Assembly: GCA_023268635.1 (NCBI GenBank)
Contig: JALQUB010000084.1
Coordinates: forward strand, 34,272 to 98,271
Length of the DNA stretch: 64,000 nt
Reading direction: 5' to 3'
DNA from: Pseudomonadales bacterium
GTDB taxonomy: Bacteria; Pseudomonadota; Gammaproteobacteria; Pseudomonadales; Pseudohongiellaceae
Both the position numbers and the translations under genes were made by a program. How positions within the stretch are numbered: position 1 is the first letter of the stretch; each line of letters begins with the position of its first letter. Shown here one piece after another: positions 29,028-37,041 of this stretch. The notes beneath the pieces were generated by a model. It did not search any database, was not told the DNA's origin, and was given only the letters and a program-made list of their open reading frames with translations.

Positions 29028-29115
29028 GGTGAGGTGTCCGAGTGGTCGAAGGAGCACGCCTGGAAAGTGTGTAAGTCGAAAGGCTTCGAGGGTTCGAATC
29101 CCTCTCTCACCGCCA
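29028..29115 (+). tRNA. tRNA-Ser (anticodon GGA)
   Basis: This is an 88-nt class II tRNA with encoded CCA. The acceptor stem GGTGAGG pairs with TCTCACC (one G-T), the anticodon loop TGGAAAG carries GGA, and the long variable arm expected for serine is present (TAAGTCGAAAGGCTTC region). It closely matches E. coli tRNA-Ser(GGA). Confidence 0.97.
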
Positions 29116-29122
29116 TTATCAG

Positions 29123-29145
29123 AGCCCGGCTTGCCGGGCTTTTTT
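29123..29145 (+). terminator. Terminator after tRNA-Ser
   Basis: AGCCCGGC at 29123-29130 pairs with GCCGGGCT at 29133-29140, followed by TTTTT. The innermost pair opens to give a 4-nt loop. Confidence 0.9.
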
Positions 29146-29208
29146 ATTGGCGAATTGGAGGGTAGTATCAAGTGACGAATAACAATAATACAGTCACTAG
29201 GATCGCCT

Positions 29209-31104
29209 ATGAATGCTCTGATTCAACGCGTAGTCTTATCCTTATTACTTTGCGCTTTCTCGCCACCTACTCTCCAAGCTGCTGATTGGCCTAGTTACGG
29301 AGGCGATAACGGGTCTAGGAAGTATTCGTCTCTCGATCAAATTGACCCGCAGAATGTCTCGACTCTGAAGACGGCTTGGGTATGGGATAGTCCTGATAAT
29401 AAGACTGTCGCTGAGAATATAGCGGCCGAAAATTTTCGTGCTGTCCCGGCCGGCTTTAAAGCAACCCCGATCGTCATTGATGGCGTGATGTACATCCCTA
29501 GCTCCTTCGGGCGTATCGTTGCGCTAGACGCTAAAACCGGTGCAACAAAGTGGCTATTCGATACCGAGGCATGGTCGAGTGGTCGGCCGGCCAATCTTGG
29601 CTATAACTCTCGAGGTGTCGCTTATTGGCGCAGTGGTGACAAAGAGCGTGTTTTTTTCGCAACCAATGACGCCAATCTCTGGTCTATCGATGCTGAGACG
29701 GGAGAGCCGGATAAGCAATTCGGAGTCGATGGCAAGGTTGATTTAGCCCAGGGCTTGGGGCGGGAGATAGATCGTCGTCAATATGGCGTTGTAGCGCCTC
29801 CTTTAGTGAGCAACGATATTGTCGTCGTCAATTCGATCATCAACGATGGGCCTACTAACAAGGAAATGCCGCCAGGCCATGTCCGTGGCTTCAATCCCCA
29901 TACCGGAGCTATAGAGTGGATGTTTGAAACAATTCCACAGCCTGGCGACTTCGGTAATGAGACATGGGAAGACGGCTCTTGGGAATACACAGGCAATACC
30001 AATAGTTGGACAATCATGAGCGCCGATGACGAGCTTGGGATTGTATATATACCCATTGGCACGCCTACCAATGATTGGTACGGCGGCCTACGCCACGGTG
30101 ACAACTTATTCGCTGAGAGCTTGGTTGCGCTCAAGGCTTCGAACGGCGAACGTGTTTGGCATTTTCAGATGGTGCACCACGGGGTTTGGGATTATGACTT
30201 GCCTGCAGCGCCAACTTTAGTCGACATAACGGTAGACGGCAGGCCTATCAAGGCAGTGGCTCAGATTAGCAAGCAGGGATTCACTTATGTCTTCGATAGA
30301 GTAAGCGGTGAGCCCGTTTGGCCTATCATCGAAACCCCGGTTCCTCAGAGCACTGTGCCTGGAGAGAGGCTGTCAGCCACACAGCCCATTCCAAGCAAGC
30401 CGGCACCTTTCGCCCAGCAAGGCATCTCTGACGCCACCTTAGTGGATTATACTCCTCAGTTGAGGAATGAGGCGTTGCAGTTAATCGAACGCTTCGATTA
30501 TGGCCCGGTGTTCACGCCTCCTTCATTGCGCGGCACGATCAATCTGCCTGGGTGGGGTGGCGGCGGTTGGTGGACTGGAGCGGCGTTCGACCCGAGTACA
30601 GGTCTATTTTATGTGCCTACAGCGAGCATACCTATCGTAGTTCAGCTTGAAGAAGCGGATCCTGAAAAATCTAATCTTGGATATGTCAGAGGAGGGGCGA
30701 CGGATATTGGTGGGCCGCAAGGGCTGCCTATTACAAAGCCGCCCTACGGACGAATAGTCGCCACCAACCTTAATAATGGTGAATTAGAGTGGATGGTTCC
30801 TCATGGAGAGGGAATACGGCAGAAAATCATCGATATGGGTATCCTGGATCCTGGGCCAGTTGGCGGACCTAGTCGGACCGGCCCATTGCTCACCAAAACA
30901 CTATTGTTTGTGGCGCAAGTGGATAACGGACGGAGTGTGCTTAGGGCATTTGATAAGGCGACCGGAGCCGTAATCCATGAAATCGATCTGCCATTACCTC
31001 CGCAGGGCACCCCTATGACTTATTCGGTTGCAGGGAAGCAATACATTTCCCTCGCTATCGGGGGCGGGCCTTCGAGTCAACTCATCACTTTGGCGTTGCC
31101 TTAG
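29209..31104 (+). CDS. PQQ-dependent dehydrogenase (quinoprotein glucose dehydrogenase-like)
   Basis: This is a periplasmic oxidoreductase that would use pyrroloquinoline quinone to oxidise a sugar or alcohol and pass electrons to the respiratory chain. The 631 residues begin with a cleavable signal peptide (LSLLLCAFSPPTLQA, cleavage before ADWPSYGGD). Beta-propeller blade motifs are seen in TPIVIDGVMYIPSSFGRIVALD, here split by normal substitutions, and in WHFQMVHHGVWDYDLPAAP and AVKA-type repeats. No membrane helices follow, unlike E. coli Gcd. No pqq synthesis genes are in the window. The substrate is unknown. It is preceded by the tRNA-Ser terminator and followed by a strong hairpin. Confidence 0.87.
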   Translation: MNALIQRVVLSLLLCAFSPPTLQAADWPSYGGDNGSRKYSSLDQIDPQNVSTLKTAWVWDSPDNKTVAENIAAENFRAVPAGFKATPIVIDGVMYIPSSFGRIVALDAKTGATKWLFDTEAWSSGRPANLGYNSRGVAYWRSGDKERVFFATNDANLWSIDAETGEPDKQFGVDGKVDLAQGLGREIDRRQYGVVAPPLVSNDIVVVNSIINDGPTNKEMPPGHVRGFNPHTGAIEWMFETIPQPGDFGNETWEDGSWEYTGNTNSWTIMSADDELGIVYIPIGTPTNDWYGGLRHGDNLFAESLVALKASNGERVWHFQMVHHGVWDYDLPAAPTLVDITVDGRPIKAVAQISKQGFTYVFDRVSGEPVWPIIETPVPQSTVPGERLSATQPIPSKPAPFAQQGISDATLVDYTPQLRNEALQLIERFDYGPVFTPPSLRGTINLPGWGGGGWWTGAAFDPSTGLFYVPTASIPIVVQLEEADPEKSNLGYVRGGATDIGGPQGLPITKPPYGRIVATNLNNGELEWMVPHGEGIRQKIIDMGILDPGPVGGPSRTGPLLTKTLLFVAQVDNGRSVLRAFDKATGAVIHEIDLPLPPQGTPMTYSVAGKQYISLAIGGGPSSQLITLALP

Positions 31105-31149
31105 CTTAAAGAGAGAGTAAATGCGCTTATCGCCACCAAATTGCCTGTC

Positions 31150-31181
31150 ACACGCTCTCGCAACGGCTAGCGAGAGCGTGT
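31150..31181. terminator. 12-bp perfect hairpin between the PQQ dehydrogenase and ffs
   Basis: The arms 31150-31161 and 31170-31181 are perfectly complementary around an 8-nt loop. Only TAAACTT follows, not a T run, so intrinsic termination is doubtful on the plus strand. Its right edge lies 14 nt before the 4.5S RNA, so it overlaps the place where that gene's -35 region should be. It may be a terminator or a regulatory element. Confidence 0.5.
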
Positions 31182-31194
31182 TAAACTTGGGCCT

Positions 31195-31306
31195 GGTAAC
31201 TCTTGTCGGTCCCCGCGCAATGATAAGTTATAAACCCCGCCAGGCCCGGAAGGGAGCAACGGTAGTAGCTGACTCATGTGCCGTGGTGTGGCTGGCGAGG
31301 GTTGCC
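31195..31306 (+). ncRNA. ffs: Signal recognition particle RNA (4.5S)
   Basis: This is the RNA scaffold of the bacterial SRP, which pairs with Ffh for co-translational membrane targeting. The conserved domain IV is clear: CAGGCCCGGAAGGGAGCAAC contains the apical GGAA tetraloop, followed by the returning strand and GCTGGCGAGG. The ends GGTAAC (31195-31200) and GTTGCC (31301-31306) pair, which sets the approximate boundaries. It sits directly before dnaX, the standard ffs-dnaX-ybaB-recR order. Confidence 0.93.
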
Positions 31307-31416
31307 TCTAGTTATTCTGTGCTGCGAGCTAATTCGAAGTGCAATCTTCCTCGGCTTTTTAGGCTTCCTGAGTTCGTCAAGTATTGCCTCGCCGCGACAA
31401 CGTTGGATTATTCGCT

Positions 31417-33024
31417 GTGAGCTATCAAGTCCTAGCCAGAAAGTATCGCCCCTCAGTATTCTCTGAAGTTGCTGGCCAGACTCATGTACTGAAATCATTA
31501 ATAAATGCACTCGATAACCAGAGACTCCATCATGCCTATTTGTTTACCGGCACTCGTGGAGTGGGTAAGACAACTCTTGCTCGTATTTTGGCGAAGTGCT
31601 TGAACTGCGAACAAGGGGTGAGCTCAACCCCCTGTGGTCAATGTTCGGCGTGTACGGAAATTGTTGAAGGACGATTCATCGATCTGATCGAAGTCGATGC
31701 CGCTTCTAGAACAAAAGTCGAAGACACGCGAGATCTGCTCGAGAATGTTCAATATCTGCCCACCAGGGGGCGTTACAAGGTCTACCTTATCGACGAAGTG
31801 CACATGCTATCGACGCATAGTTTTAACGCGCTGCTTAAAACCTTGGAGGAGCCGCCAGAGCATGTGAAATTTTTATTGGCAACAACCGATCCTCAAAAAT
31901 TGCCAATAACAGTGCTCTCGCGTTGTCTGCAGTTCAATTTAAAGAATTTATCTCCCGAGCTTATAGCGGAGTTTGTCACAGATCTGTTGGAAAAGGAGGG
32001 CATCGCGCAGGAGCCGGATGCACTCTGGCAGATAGCTATGGCGGCGTCAGGCAGTATGCGAGACGCGCTAACATTAACTGATCAAGCTATCTCATACTGC
32101 GAAGGGAAAGTGCTATCGGAAGGCGTCACCGAGATGCTCGGTGTACCGCCGCAACAACAAATTTCAAAGCTCTTAGGGGCTTTAGCAACTCGAGATATCG
32201 ATGGCGTCTTAGCATTGATTCGAGAAATAGGAGAACAGACTCCAGACTATCAACATTCGTTAGACGCGCTCCTCTCGATGCTCCACAGGATTGCGATTGC
32301 GCAGCTATCACCTACGGCATTGGATAATAGCAATGGTGATTTTGAGCGTATAAATGCACTCGCCGTGCAGCTAAGCGCAGAAGACGTTCAGCTGTACTAT
32401 CAAATAGGGCTAAAAGGACGTGACGACCTCAGATTATCAGCTGAGATGCGCAGCGCGTTTGAAATGGTCTTATTGAGAATGTTGGCTTTTTCACCTTCTT
32501 TCGTCTCACCCTCTGGTGAGCAAAAAAAAAAGACAATAACGCCACCTGAATCAGAGGTGGCGCCTCCTGCCAAGAAAGCGACAACAGCACCGCTCGATTG
32601 CGAAAAACCGCGAGCGGTTTCGACTGCTAACTCTCCATCAATTGCGGATCAACACTGGTTGGAATTCTTCCCAAAGCTCGGTCTTACGGGGATATCTGCC
32701 AATATCATGGCCAACTGTGAACTAAAACATGCGGCAAATGATGAGATTATGTTCGTGCTTGGCAAGGAGCATAGCGCGGTATTCAGCGAGGAAGCCGTAG
32801 CCAAAATTACGCCAGCGTTTAAGCGCTTGTTAGGCGATGGAATCAGTGTTCGCATAGAAGTCGGAGAGACGCTAAGCGAGACTCCGGCTGAGCAACGAAT
32901 TCGGAGCCTGCAAGAACAACAAACTCAGAGAGTTGAAGCGTTCCAAGCGGATCCGTTCGTTCAGGAATTGATCCAGAACTTCGATGCCCGTGTCGATGAG
33001 AGTTCTATAGAATCGATTGGGTAG
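31417..33024 (+). CDS. dnaX: DNA polymerase III subunits tau/gamma
   Basis: This is the clamp-loader ATPase; the full-length tau also links polymerases to the helicase. The 535 residues start at the GTG giving MSYQVLARKYRP, the invariant DnaX N-terminus; an upstream TTG at 31384 is not conserved. Walker A GTRGVGKT, a C4 zinc module (CLNCEQG, CGQCSAC), LIDEVHML and the SRC motif LSRCLQF are present. A run of ten A with a downstream hairpin at codons 369-382 is a -1 frameshift cassette that would give a gamma form of about 377 residues. The C-terminal tau region is short compared with E. coli (643 residues). Confidence 0.97.
   Translation: MSYQVLARKYRPSVFSEVAGQTHVLKSLINALDNQRLHHAYLFTGTRGVGKTTLARILAKCLNCEQGVSSTPCGQCSACTEIVEGRFIDLIEVDAASRTKVEDTRDLLENVQYLPTRGRYKVYLIDEVHMLSTHSFNALLKTLEEPPEHVKFLLATTDPQKLPITVLSRCLQFNLKNLSPELIAEFVTDLLEKEGIAQEPDALWQIAMAASGSMRDALTLTDQAISYCEGKVLSEGVTEMLGVPPQQQISKLLGALATRDIDGVLALIREIGEQTPDYQHSLDALLSMLHRIAIAQLSPTALDNSNGDFERINALAVQLSAEDVQLYYQIGLKGRDDLRLSAEMRSAFEMVLLRMLAFSPSFVSPSGEQKKKTITPPESEVAPPAKKATTAPLDCEKPRAVSTANSPSIADQHWLEFFPKLGLTGISANIMANCELKHAANDEIMFVLGKEHSAVFSEEAVAKITPAFKRLLGDGISVRIEVGETLSETPAEQRIRSLQEQQTQRVEAFQADPFVQELIQNFDARVDESSIESIG
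32515..32562 (+). promoter_or_regulatory. dnaX programmed -1 frameshift signal
   Basis: The slippery heptamer A AAA AAG (32526-32532) is in the correct frame. It is followed after 7 nt by a perfect 8-bp stem (32540-32547 with 32555-32562, 7-nt loop). After a -1 slip the ribosome reads Asp-Asn-Asn-Ala-Thr and stops at TGA 32547-32549. A Shine-Dalgarno-like GGTGAG lies just upstream (32515-32520). The layout is that of E. coli dnaX. The run of ten A could also allow transcriptional slippage, as known in Thermus. Confidence 0.85.
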
Positions 33025-33088
33025 GTTTAGGCGCGCAGTGGTACTGGGCGTTTAATGACTAAGAATATTGACGGCCGGAGGATAATCG

Positions 33089-33409
33089 ATGGCAGATATC
33101 AACGAAATAATGAAACAAGCTAAGCAAATGCAGGAGAAATTGCAGGCTGCTCAGCAGAAGGCTGCGGAGGCGACAGTAGAAGGGATCTCGGGAGCAGGGC
33201 TGGTGACTGTCACAATGAATGGTAAGCACGAAGTAGCCAGAGTAGCTCTGGATCCAAGTCTATTAACAGAAGATATCGGTGTCATAGAGGACCTTCTTGC
33301 TGCGGCAACAAATGATGCGACACGGAAAATTGAATCATTGAATAAAGATTCACTGAGTGGGCTCGCCAGCGGTTTAAATCTTCCCGATGGATTTAAACTA
33401 CCCTTTTAG
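33089..33409 (+). CDS. ybaB: Nucleoid-associated protein YbaB/EbfC
   Basis: This is a small dimeric DNA-binding protein found between dnaX and recR in most bacteria. The 106 residues show the family N-terminal helix (IMKQAKQMQEKLQAAQQKAAE) and the strand motif GLVTVTMNGKHEVARVALDP. The acidic LLTEDIGVIEDLLAAATNDA completes the fold. GGAGGA precedes the ATG. The length matches E. coli (109). Confidence 0.96.
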   Translation: MADINEIMKQAKQMQEKLQAAQQKAAEATVEGISGAGLVTVTMNGKHEVARVALDPSLLTEDIGVIEDLLAAATNDATRKIESLNKDSLSGLASGLNLPDGFKLPF

Positions 33410-33450
33410 TTTTGGGTTACTAAGTCTCCCTATAACACACGAGTTGAGAA

Positions 33451-34074
33451 TTGAACCATAGCCCCTTGATAGATGAGTTAATCGACGCGTTCCGATGCTT
33501 GCCCGGAGTAGGGCCAAAGTCGGCGCAGCGCATGGCGCTCCAATTGCTTGAACGGAACAGGGTGGGTGCAAAACGGCTCGCGCAAGCATTAGACCAATCG
33601 CTCGAGTCAGTAGGGCATTGTGAGGTGTGTCGAACGCTCACTGAAGAGCGAATTTGTCGTCTCTGTGCTAGTAATAGTCGCGACCCAAGTCTTTGCTGTG
33701 TGGTTGAATCTCCTGGCGATGTATTCGCTATAGAGCAGGCGGGAAATTATCGTGGGCGCTATTTTGTACTAATGGGCCATCTCTCGCCAATAGATGGCAT
33801 TGGCCCTGAACAGTTAGGCTTAGAAGATTTGTTTGCCCGAGTAGAGGTTGGTGAAATAAAAGAGCTCATCATCGCCTGTAACCCGACTGTTGAGGGTGAC
33901 GCAACAGCTTTTTATATTGCGGACAATCTGCGAGGACTAGATGTAATCGTGTCACGCATTGCTCATGGTGTCCCAGTTGGAGGAGAGCTCGAATATGTCG
34001 ACGGTGGGACGCTCAGCCACGCTCTCGCAGGCCGTAAGCTGATGACTAGAAACGATGACACGAGTAGCTCATGA
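33451..34074 (+). CDS. recR: Recombination mediator RecR
   Basis: With RecO this protein loads RecA onto SSB-covered gaps. The 207 residues start at TTG. The helix-hairpin-helix [17 protein letters not shown], a C4 zinc finger (CEVCRTL, ICRLCAS) and the Toprim domain ([30 protein letters not shown]) are in the usual order, followed by [21 protein letters not shown]. It overlaps the rnd start by 4 nt, so the two are coupled. Confidence 0.97.
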   Translation: MNHSPLIDELIDAFRCLPGVGPKSAQRMALQLLERNRVGAKRLAQALDQSLESVGHCEVCRTLTEERICRLCASNSRDPSLCCVVESPGDVFAIEQAGNYRGRYFVLMGHLSPIDGIGPEQLGLEDLFARVEVGEIKELIIACNPTVEGDATAFYIADNLRGLDVIVSRIAHGVPVGGELEYVDGGTLSHALAGRKLMTRNDDTSSS

Positions 34075-35279
34075 TTGCGAGTGAGATTGGTACAACAATC
34101 GAATTTATCGATAACGATGAAGCTTTCACTCTCTTGTGCGCGAACTGGCTCAAGGTAGCATCGTTAGCTGTTGATACCGAATTTATGCGCACTAATACGT
34201 TTTATGCGAAGCTTGGTCTTTTGCAAGTAGGCGAGGGCAATAATGTCTATCTGATAGACCCTCTTAAGATCAATGACTGGACTCCGCTGAAAAGCGTCTG
34301 CGAGTCAGACTCTGTCGAATTCATTTTTCATTCTTGTAGTGAAGATTTGAGCGTATTTCTTTCTCAGTTTGGCTTCGTGCCTAGACGAATTTTTGATACA
34401 CAGCTCGCAGCAGCATTCTTAGGGATAGGTGCCAATATTAGTTATGCAGGGCTTGTCTCTCATTGCTTAGATATTGAGGTGGACAAAGATGCTACGCGCA
34501 CTGATTGGCTGCAACGCCCATTGACTGACGCTCAGTTGAGCTATGCGTCGGCAGATGTCTTATATCTTAACCAGATTAGGGAGTTGCTAGGTCAGGAGTT
34601 GGTGCAGCGTAGCTTTGATAAATGGTTTGCAGAAGAATGTTCGTCATTAATCGCTTCCGCAATTTCCATCGAATGCGAAGATAGCTGGCTTTTGGCGTAT
34701 CGGAATGTGAGCAATGCGTGGCGCCTCGATGATAGAGGCTTGGCAATTCTTCGTGAGCTTGCGTTATGGAGAGAAAAGACGGCAAGGTCTAGGAATAAGC
34801 CTAGAAATTGGATTGTCAAAGATGCGGAGCTCTATGACATCGCTAACACGGCTAGCGCTTATCTTAGGAGTGGTGCGAGCGAGGTGAGTTGCAGGCTACT
34901 TCGGAAGGAGGGCGTGCTAAAAGAACTAGATTCGCAGTTTATTCTGCGCAACGAAGAATCCTTAGATGCCTGTCTATCGATGGCAGCTAATCGAGATGGA
35001 CAATTGCTGAGTCGGCCGTCAGGCCCATTGAGCAAAGAGCAACGTAGTTTACTGAAGAAGCTGCAAATCAGCGTAGAGTCTCATGCAAATAGTTTGAGTA
35101 TTGGTGCAGAAGTTCTCGGAAAAAAGCGTCAACTACTCGCTTATTTAGAGTGTAATCTAGGGGGACTCACTGACAAGAATGACGGAAGCTGCTGGCCGCC
35201 GGAGCTTTCGCCGTGGAAGAAGGCGATATTGTTACCCGAATTTCAGCGAATATATTCCAAGCATCTGAGTTCCAACTAA
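34071..35279 (+). CDS. rnd: Ribonuclease D
   Basis: This is a 3'-5' exoribonuclease that trims tRNA and other small RNA 3' ends. The 402 residues carry the DEDDy active site as Asp35/Glu37 (AVDTEFMR), Asp92 ([10 protein letters not shown]), Tyr158 and Asp162 (YASADVLYL). HRDC-type helical domains follow (about 205-290 and beyond). The second HRDC region is divergent. It is coupled to recR by an ATGA overlap. Confidence 0.93.
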   Translation: MIASEIGTTIEFIDNDEAFTLLCANWLKVASLAVDTEFMRTNTFYAKLGLLQVGEGNNVYLIDPLKINDWTPLKSVCESDSVEFIFHSCSEDLSVFLSQFGFVPRRIFDTQLAAAFLGIGANISYAGLVSHCLDIEVDKDATRTDWLQRPLTDAQLSYASADVLYLNQIRELLGQELVQRSFDKWFAEECSSLIASAISIECEDSWLLAYRNVSNAWRLDDRGLAILRELALWREKTARSRNKPRNWIVKDAELYDIANTASAYLRSGASEVSCRLLRKEGVLKELDSQFILRNEESLDACLSMAANRDGQLLSRPSGPLSKEQRSLLKKLQISVESHANSLSIGAEVLGKKRQLLAYLECNLGGLTDKNDGSCWPPELSPWKKAILLPEFQRIYSKHLSSN

Positions 35280-35310
35280 ATTTAATCGCTGGCAATACTG
35301 GGGTATACGT

Positions 35311-35748
35311 ATGCCGAGTCATTTCTGGGAAAAACCGCTAAACGAATTGAGTTCTGAGGAGTGGGAACTCCTCTGTGACGGTTGTGGACGTTGTTGCTTA
35401 AAAAAGTTTGAGGACGAAGACACGGATGAACTGATCTATACCCGAATAGTTTGTCAATATCTAGACCAATCCACTGGACTATGCGGCTGTTACCCGGATC
35501 GTAGGAAATTGGTTCCAGATTGTTTAAACGTTAATGAGATGGATATATCAACCGCATCGTGGATGCCGTCTACGTGCGCATACAGATTGCGCTTTGAAGG
35601 AAAGCCATTAGCCGACTGGCATCCACTAATCTCGGGATCTCGCGATGCGATGCTCGAAGAGGGGATTGCGTTGGGCGGGCGAGCAATCAGTGAGGAATAT
35701 GTTCACCCAGAAGGCTACGAGGAGCATGTGATACGGTGGGTGCAGTGA
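35311..35748 (+). CDS. ycgN: UPF0260 protein (YcgN-like)
   Basis: This is a conserved 145-residue protein of unknown function. It has a cysteine pattern (CDGCGRCCLKK, then CQYL, CGCY and PDC, CAY) that suggests binding of zinc or an iron-sulfur cluster. The motifs WELLCDGCGRCC, YTRIVCQYLD and WMPSTCAYRL are diagnostic of the YcgN family. It follows rnd by 31 nt, as ycgN does in several gammaproteobacteria as I recall. Confidence 0.9.
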   Translation: MPSHFWEKPLNELSSEEWELLCDGCGRCCLKKFEDEDTDELIYTRIVCQYLDQSTGLCGCYPDRRKLVPDCLNVNEMDISTASWMPSTCAYRLRFEGKPLADWHPLISGSRDAMLEEGIALGGRAISEEYVHPEGYEEHVIRWVQ

Positions 35749-35786
35749 ATTATCCGATAATCGTTAGTCCGAGGCGGAGCTAGAGT

Positions 35787-36119
35787 ATGGCGAACTACTG
35801 GCTACTTTGGGCTATATATCTCGCCGCGGCATTCTGCTTCATTGCTATTGTGTGGCGAGTGTTATATTTCAAACAGCACTTGCTCTTTACGTTCTGTTTG
35901 CGGGCAACTGCCATTTCAATTTTATTAACTCCGTGGACGAGTAATGTTAGAGACTCATTTATAGCCCCTGCGCTTATGGTGATGACCCTTGACGGCATTA
36001 CCCTCGGCAGCGGAGACGCTATCCGCGCTTTTGTCCCCTTGCTGCTGTCAATAACATTGAGCTTAGTCGTTGCAGTGACATTGTGGTGGCGTAAGCGGCG
36101 AAAATTGAAACAGTGGTAG
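35787..36119 (+). CDS. Small multi-pass membrane protein, unknown function
   Basis: The 110 residues have three probable transmembrane helices (about 4-28, 33-47 and 82-102) and a strongly basic C-terminus (WWRKRRKLKQW), which places the tail in the cytoplasm. No family was recognised with certainty. A GGAG-type site is upstream and the spacing from ycgN is 38 nt. An antisense frame covers the same stretch, but its product lacks a ribosome site and looks like a shadow. Confidence 0.72.
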   Translation: MANYWLLWAIYLAAAFCFIAIVWRVLYFKQHLLFTFCLRATAISILLTPWTSNVRDSFIAPALMVMTLDGITLGSGDAIRAFVPLLLSITLSLVVAVTLWWRKRRKLKQW

Positions 36120-36198
36120 ACAAACACAAAGCCTCGATACTGAGGATGTCCGCAATACAGCCCTGAGCCAAGAATTTTGAAAAGGATGAGACGAAGAA

Positions 36199-37041
36199 AT
36201 GAACTTTACTGGTACTGATGAATACGTAGCAACTGAAGAATTGCAGATGGCTGTTAATGCGGCGATTGCTCTAGAAAAACCATTACTTATCAAAGGCGAA
36301 CCGGGGACTGGTAAGACAATGTTAGCCGAGCAGATAGCGCTCGCGCTAGATATGCCACTCATTCAATGGCACATAAAGTCTACAACTAAGGCGCAGCAAG
36401 GACTGTATGAATACGACGCTGTATCGCGTCTGAGAGATTCTCAGCTCGGCGATGAGAAGGTAAAAGATATATCTAATTACATTGTTAAGGGTAAGCTCTG
36501 GGAAGCATTTTCGGCTGAAAAACAGTCTGTTTTATTAATTGACGAAATCGACAAGGCGGATATCGAGTTCCCTAATGATTTATTGCTCGAGCTCGATAAG
36601 ATGGAATTCTTCGTATATGAAACGAAGGAGCTTGTAAAAGCTGAGACTCGTCCCATTGTGATCATTACGAGTAACAATGAAAAAGAATTGCCTGATGCAT
36701 TCCTGCGTCGTTGTTTCTTCCACTACATAGAATTCCCAAGTGCACAAACCATGGAAAAAATTGTGGATGTGCACTACCCAGACATCAAGAAAGAGTTGGT
36801 TAGACAGGCCATGGATGTATTCTTCGATGTTCGGAAGATGCCTGGTTTGAAGAAAAAGCCATCCACTTCTGAGTTGATCGATTGGCTGAAACTCCTAATG
36901 GCAGATGATATCCCTGAGGACATATTGAAAAATAGAGATGCTAAAACAGCAATTCCTCCACTTTATGGTGCGCTGCTAAAGAATGAACAGGATGTTCATC
37001 TCCTAGAGAAACTCGCTTTTATGCATAGGGCAAAAAGTTAA
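36199..37041 (+). CDS. MoxR-type AAA+ ATPase
   Basis: This is a chaperone-like AAA+ ATPase that usually works with the VWA-domain protein encoded next to it. The 280 residues show Walker A GEPGTGKT (33-40), Walker B VLLIDEID (111-118), sensor-1 IITSNNEKELPDAFLRRC and the MoxR lid. It shares one base with the next gene (TAATG), so translation is coupled. Such pairs assist metal-enzyme assembly (CoxD/CoxE, NorQ/NorD); no such enzyme is in this window, so the client is unknown. Confidence 0.92.
   Translation: MNFTGTDEYVATEELQMAVNAAIALEKPLLIKGEPGTGKTMLAEQIALALDMPLIQWHIKSTTKAQQGLYEYDAVSRLRDSQLGDEKVKDISNYIVKGKLWEAFSAEKQSVLLIDEIDKADIEFPNDLLLELDKMEFFVYETKELVKAETRPIVIITSNNEKELPDAFLRRCFFHYIEFPSAQTMEKIVDVHYPDIKKELVRQAMDVFFDVRKMPGLKKKPSTSELIDWLKLLMADDIPEDILKNRDAKTAIPPLYGALLKNEQDVHLLEKLAFMHRAKS

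Noticed and set aside
28987..29175. Coding frame across tRNA-Ser
   Set aside because: It is an open frame through a tRNA and terminator, not a gene.
31121..31420. Coding frame across the 4.5S RNA
   Set aside because: It overlaps a clear ncRNA and has no recognisable product or ribosome site.
32521..32532. A-run in dnaX as a sequencing error
   Set aside because: The zero frame is intact on both sides, and the hairpin and -1 stop are correctly placed for a programmed frameshift.
35795..36127. Antisense coding frame over the small membrane protein gene
   Set aside because: The sense frame gives three clean hydrophobic helices and a ribosome site. The antisense product has neither.
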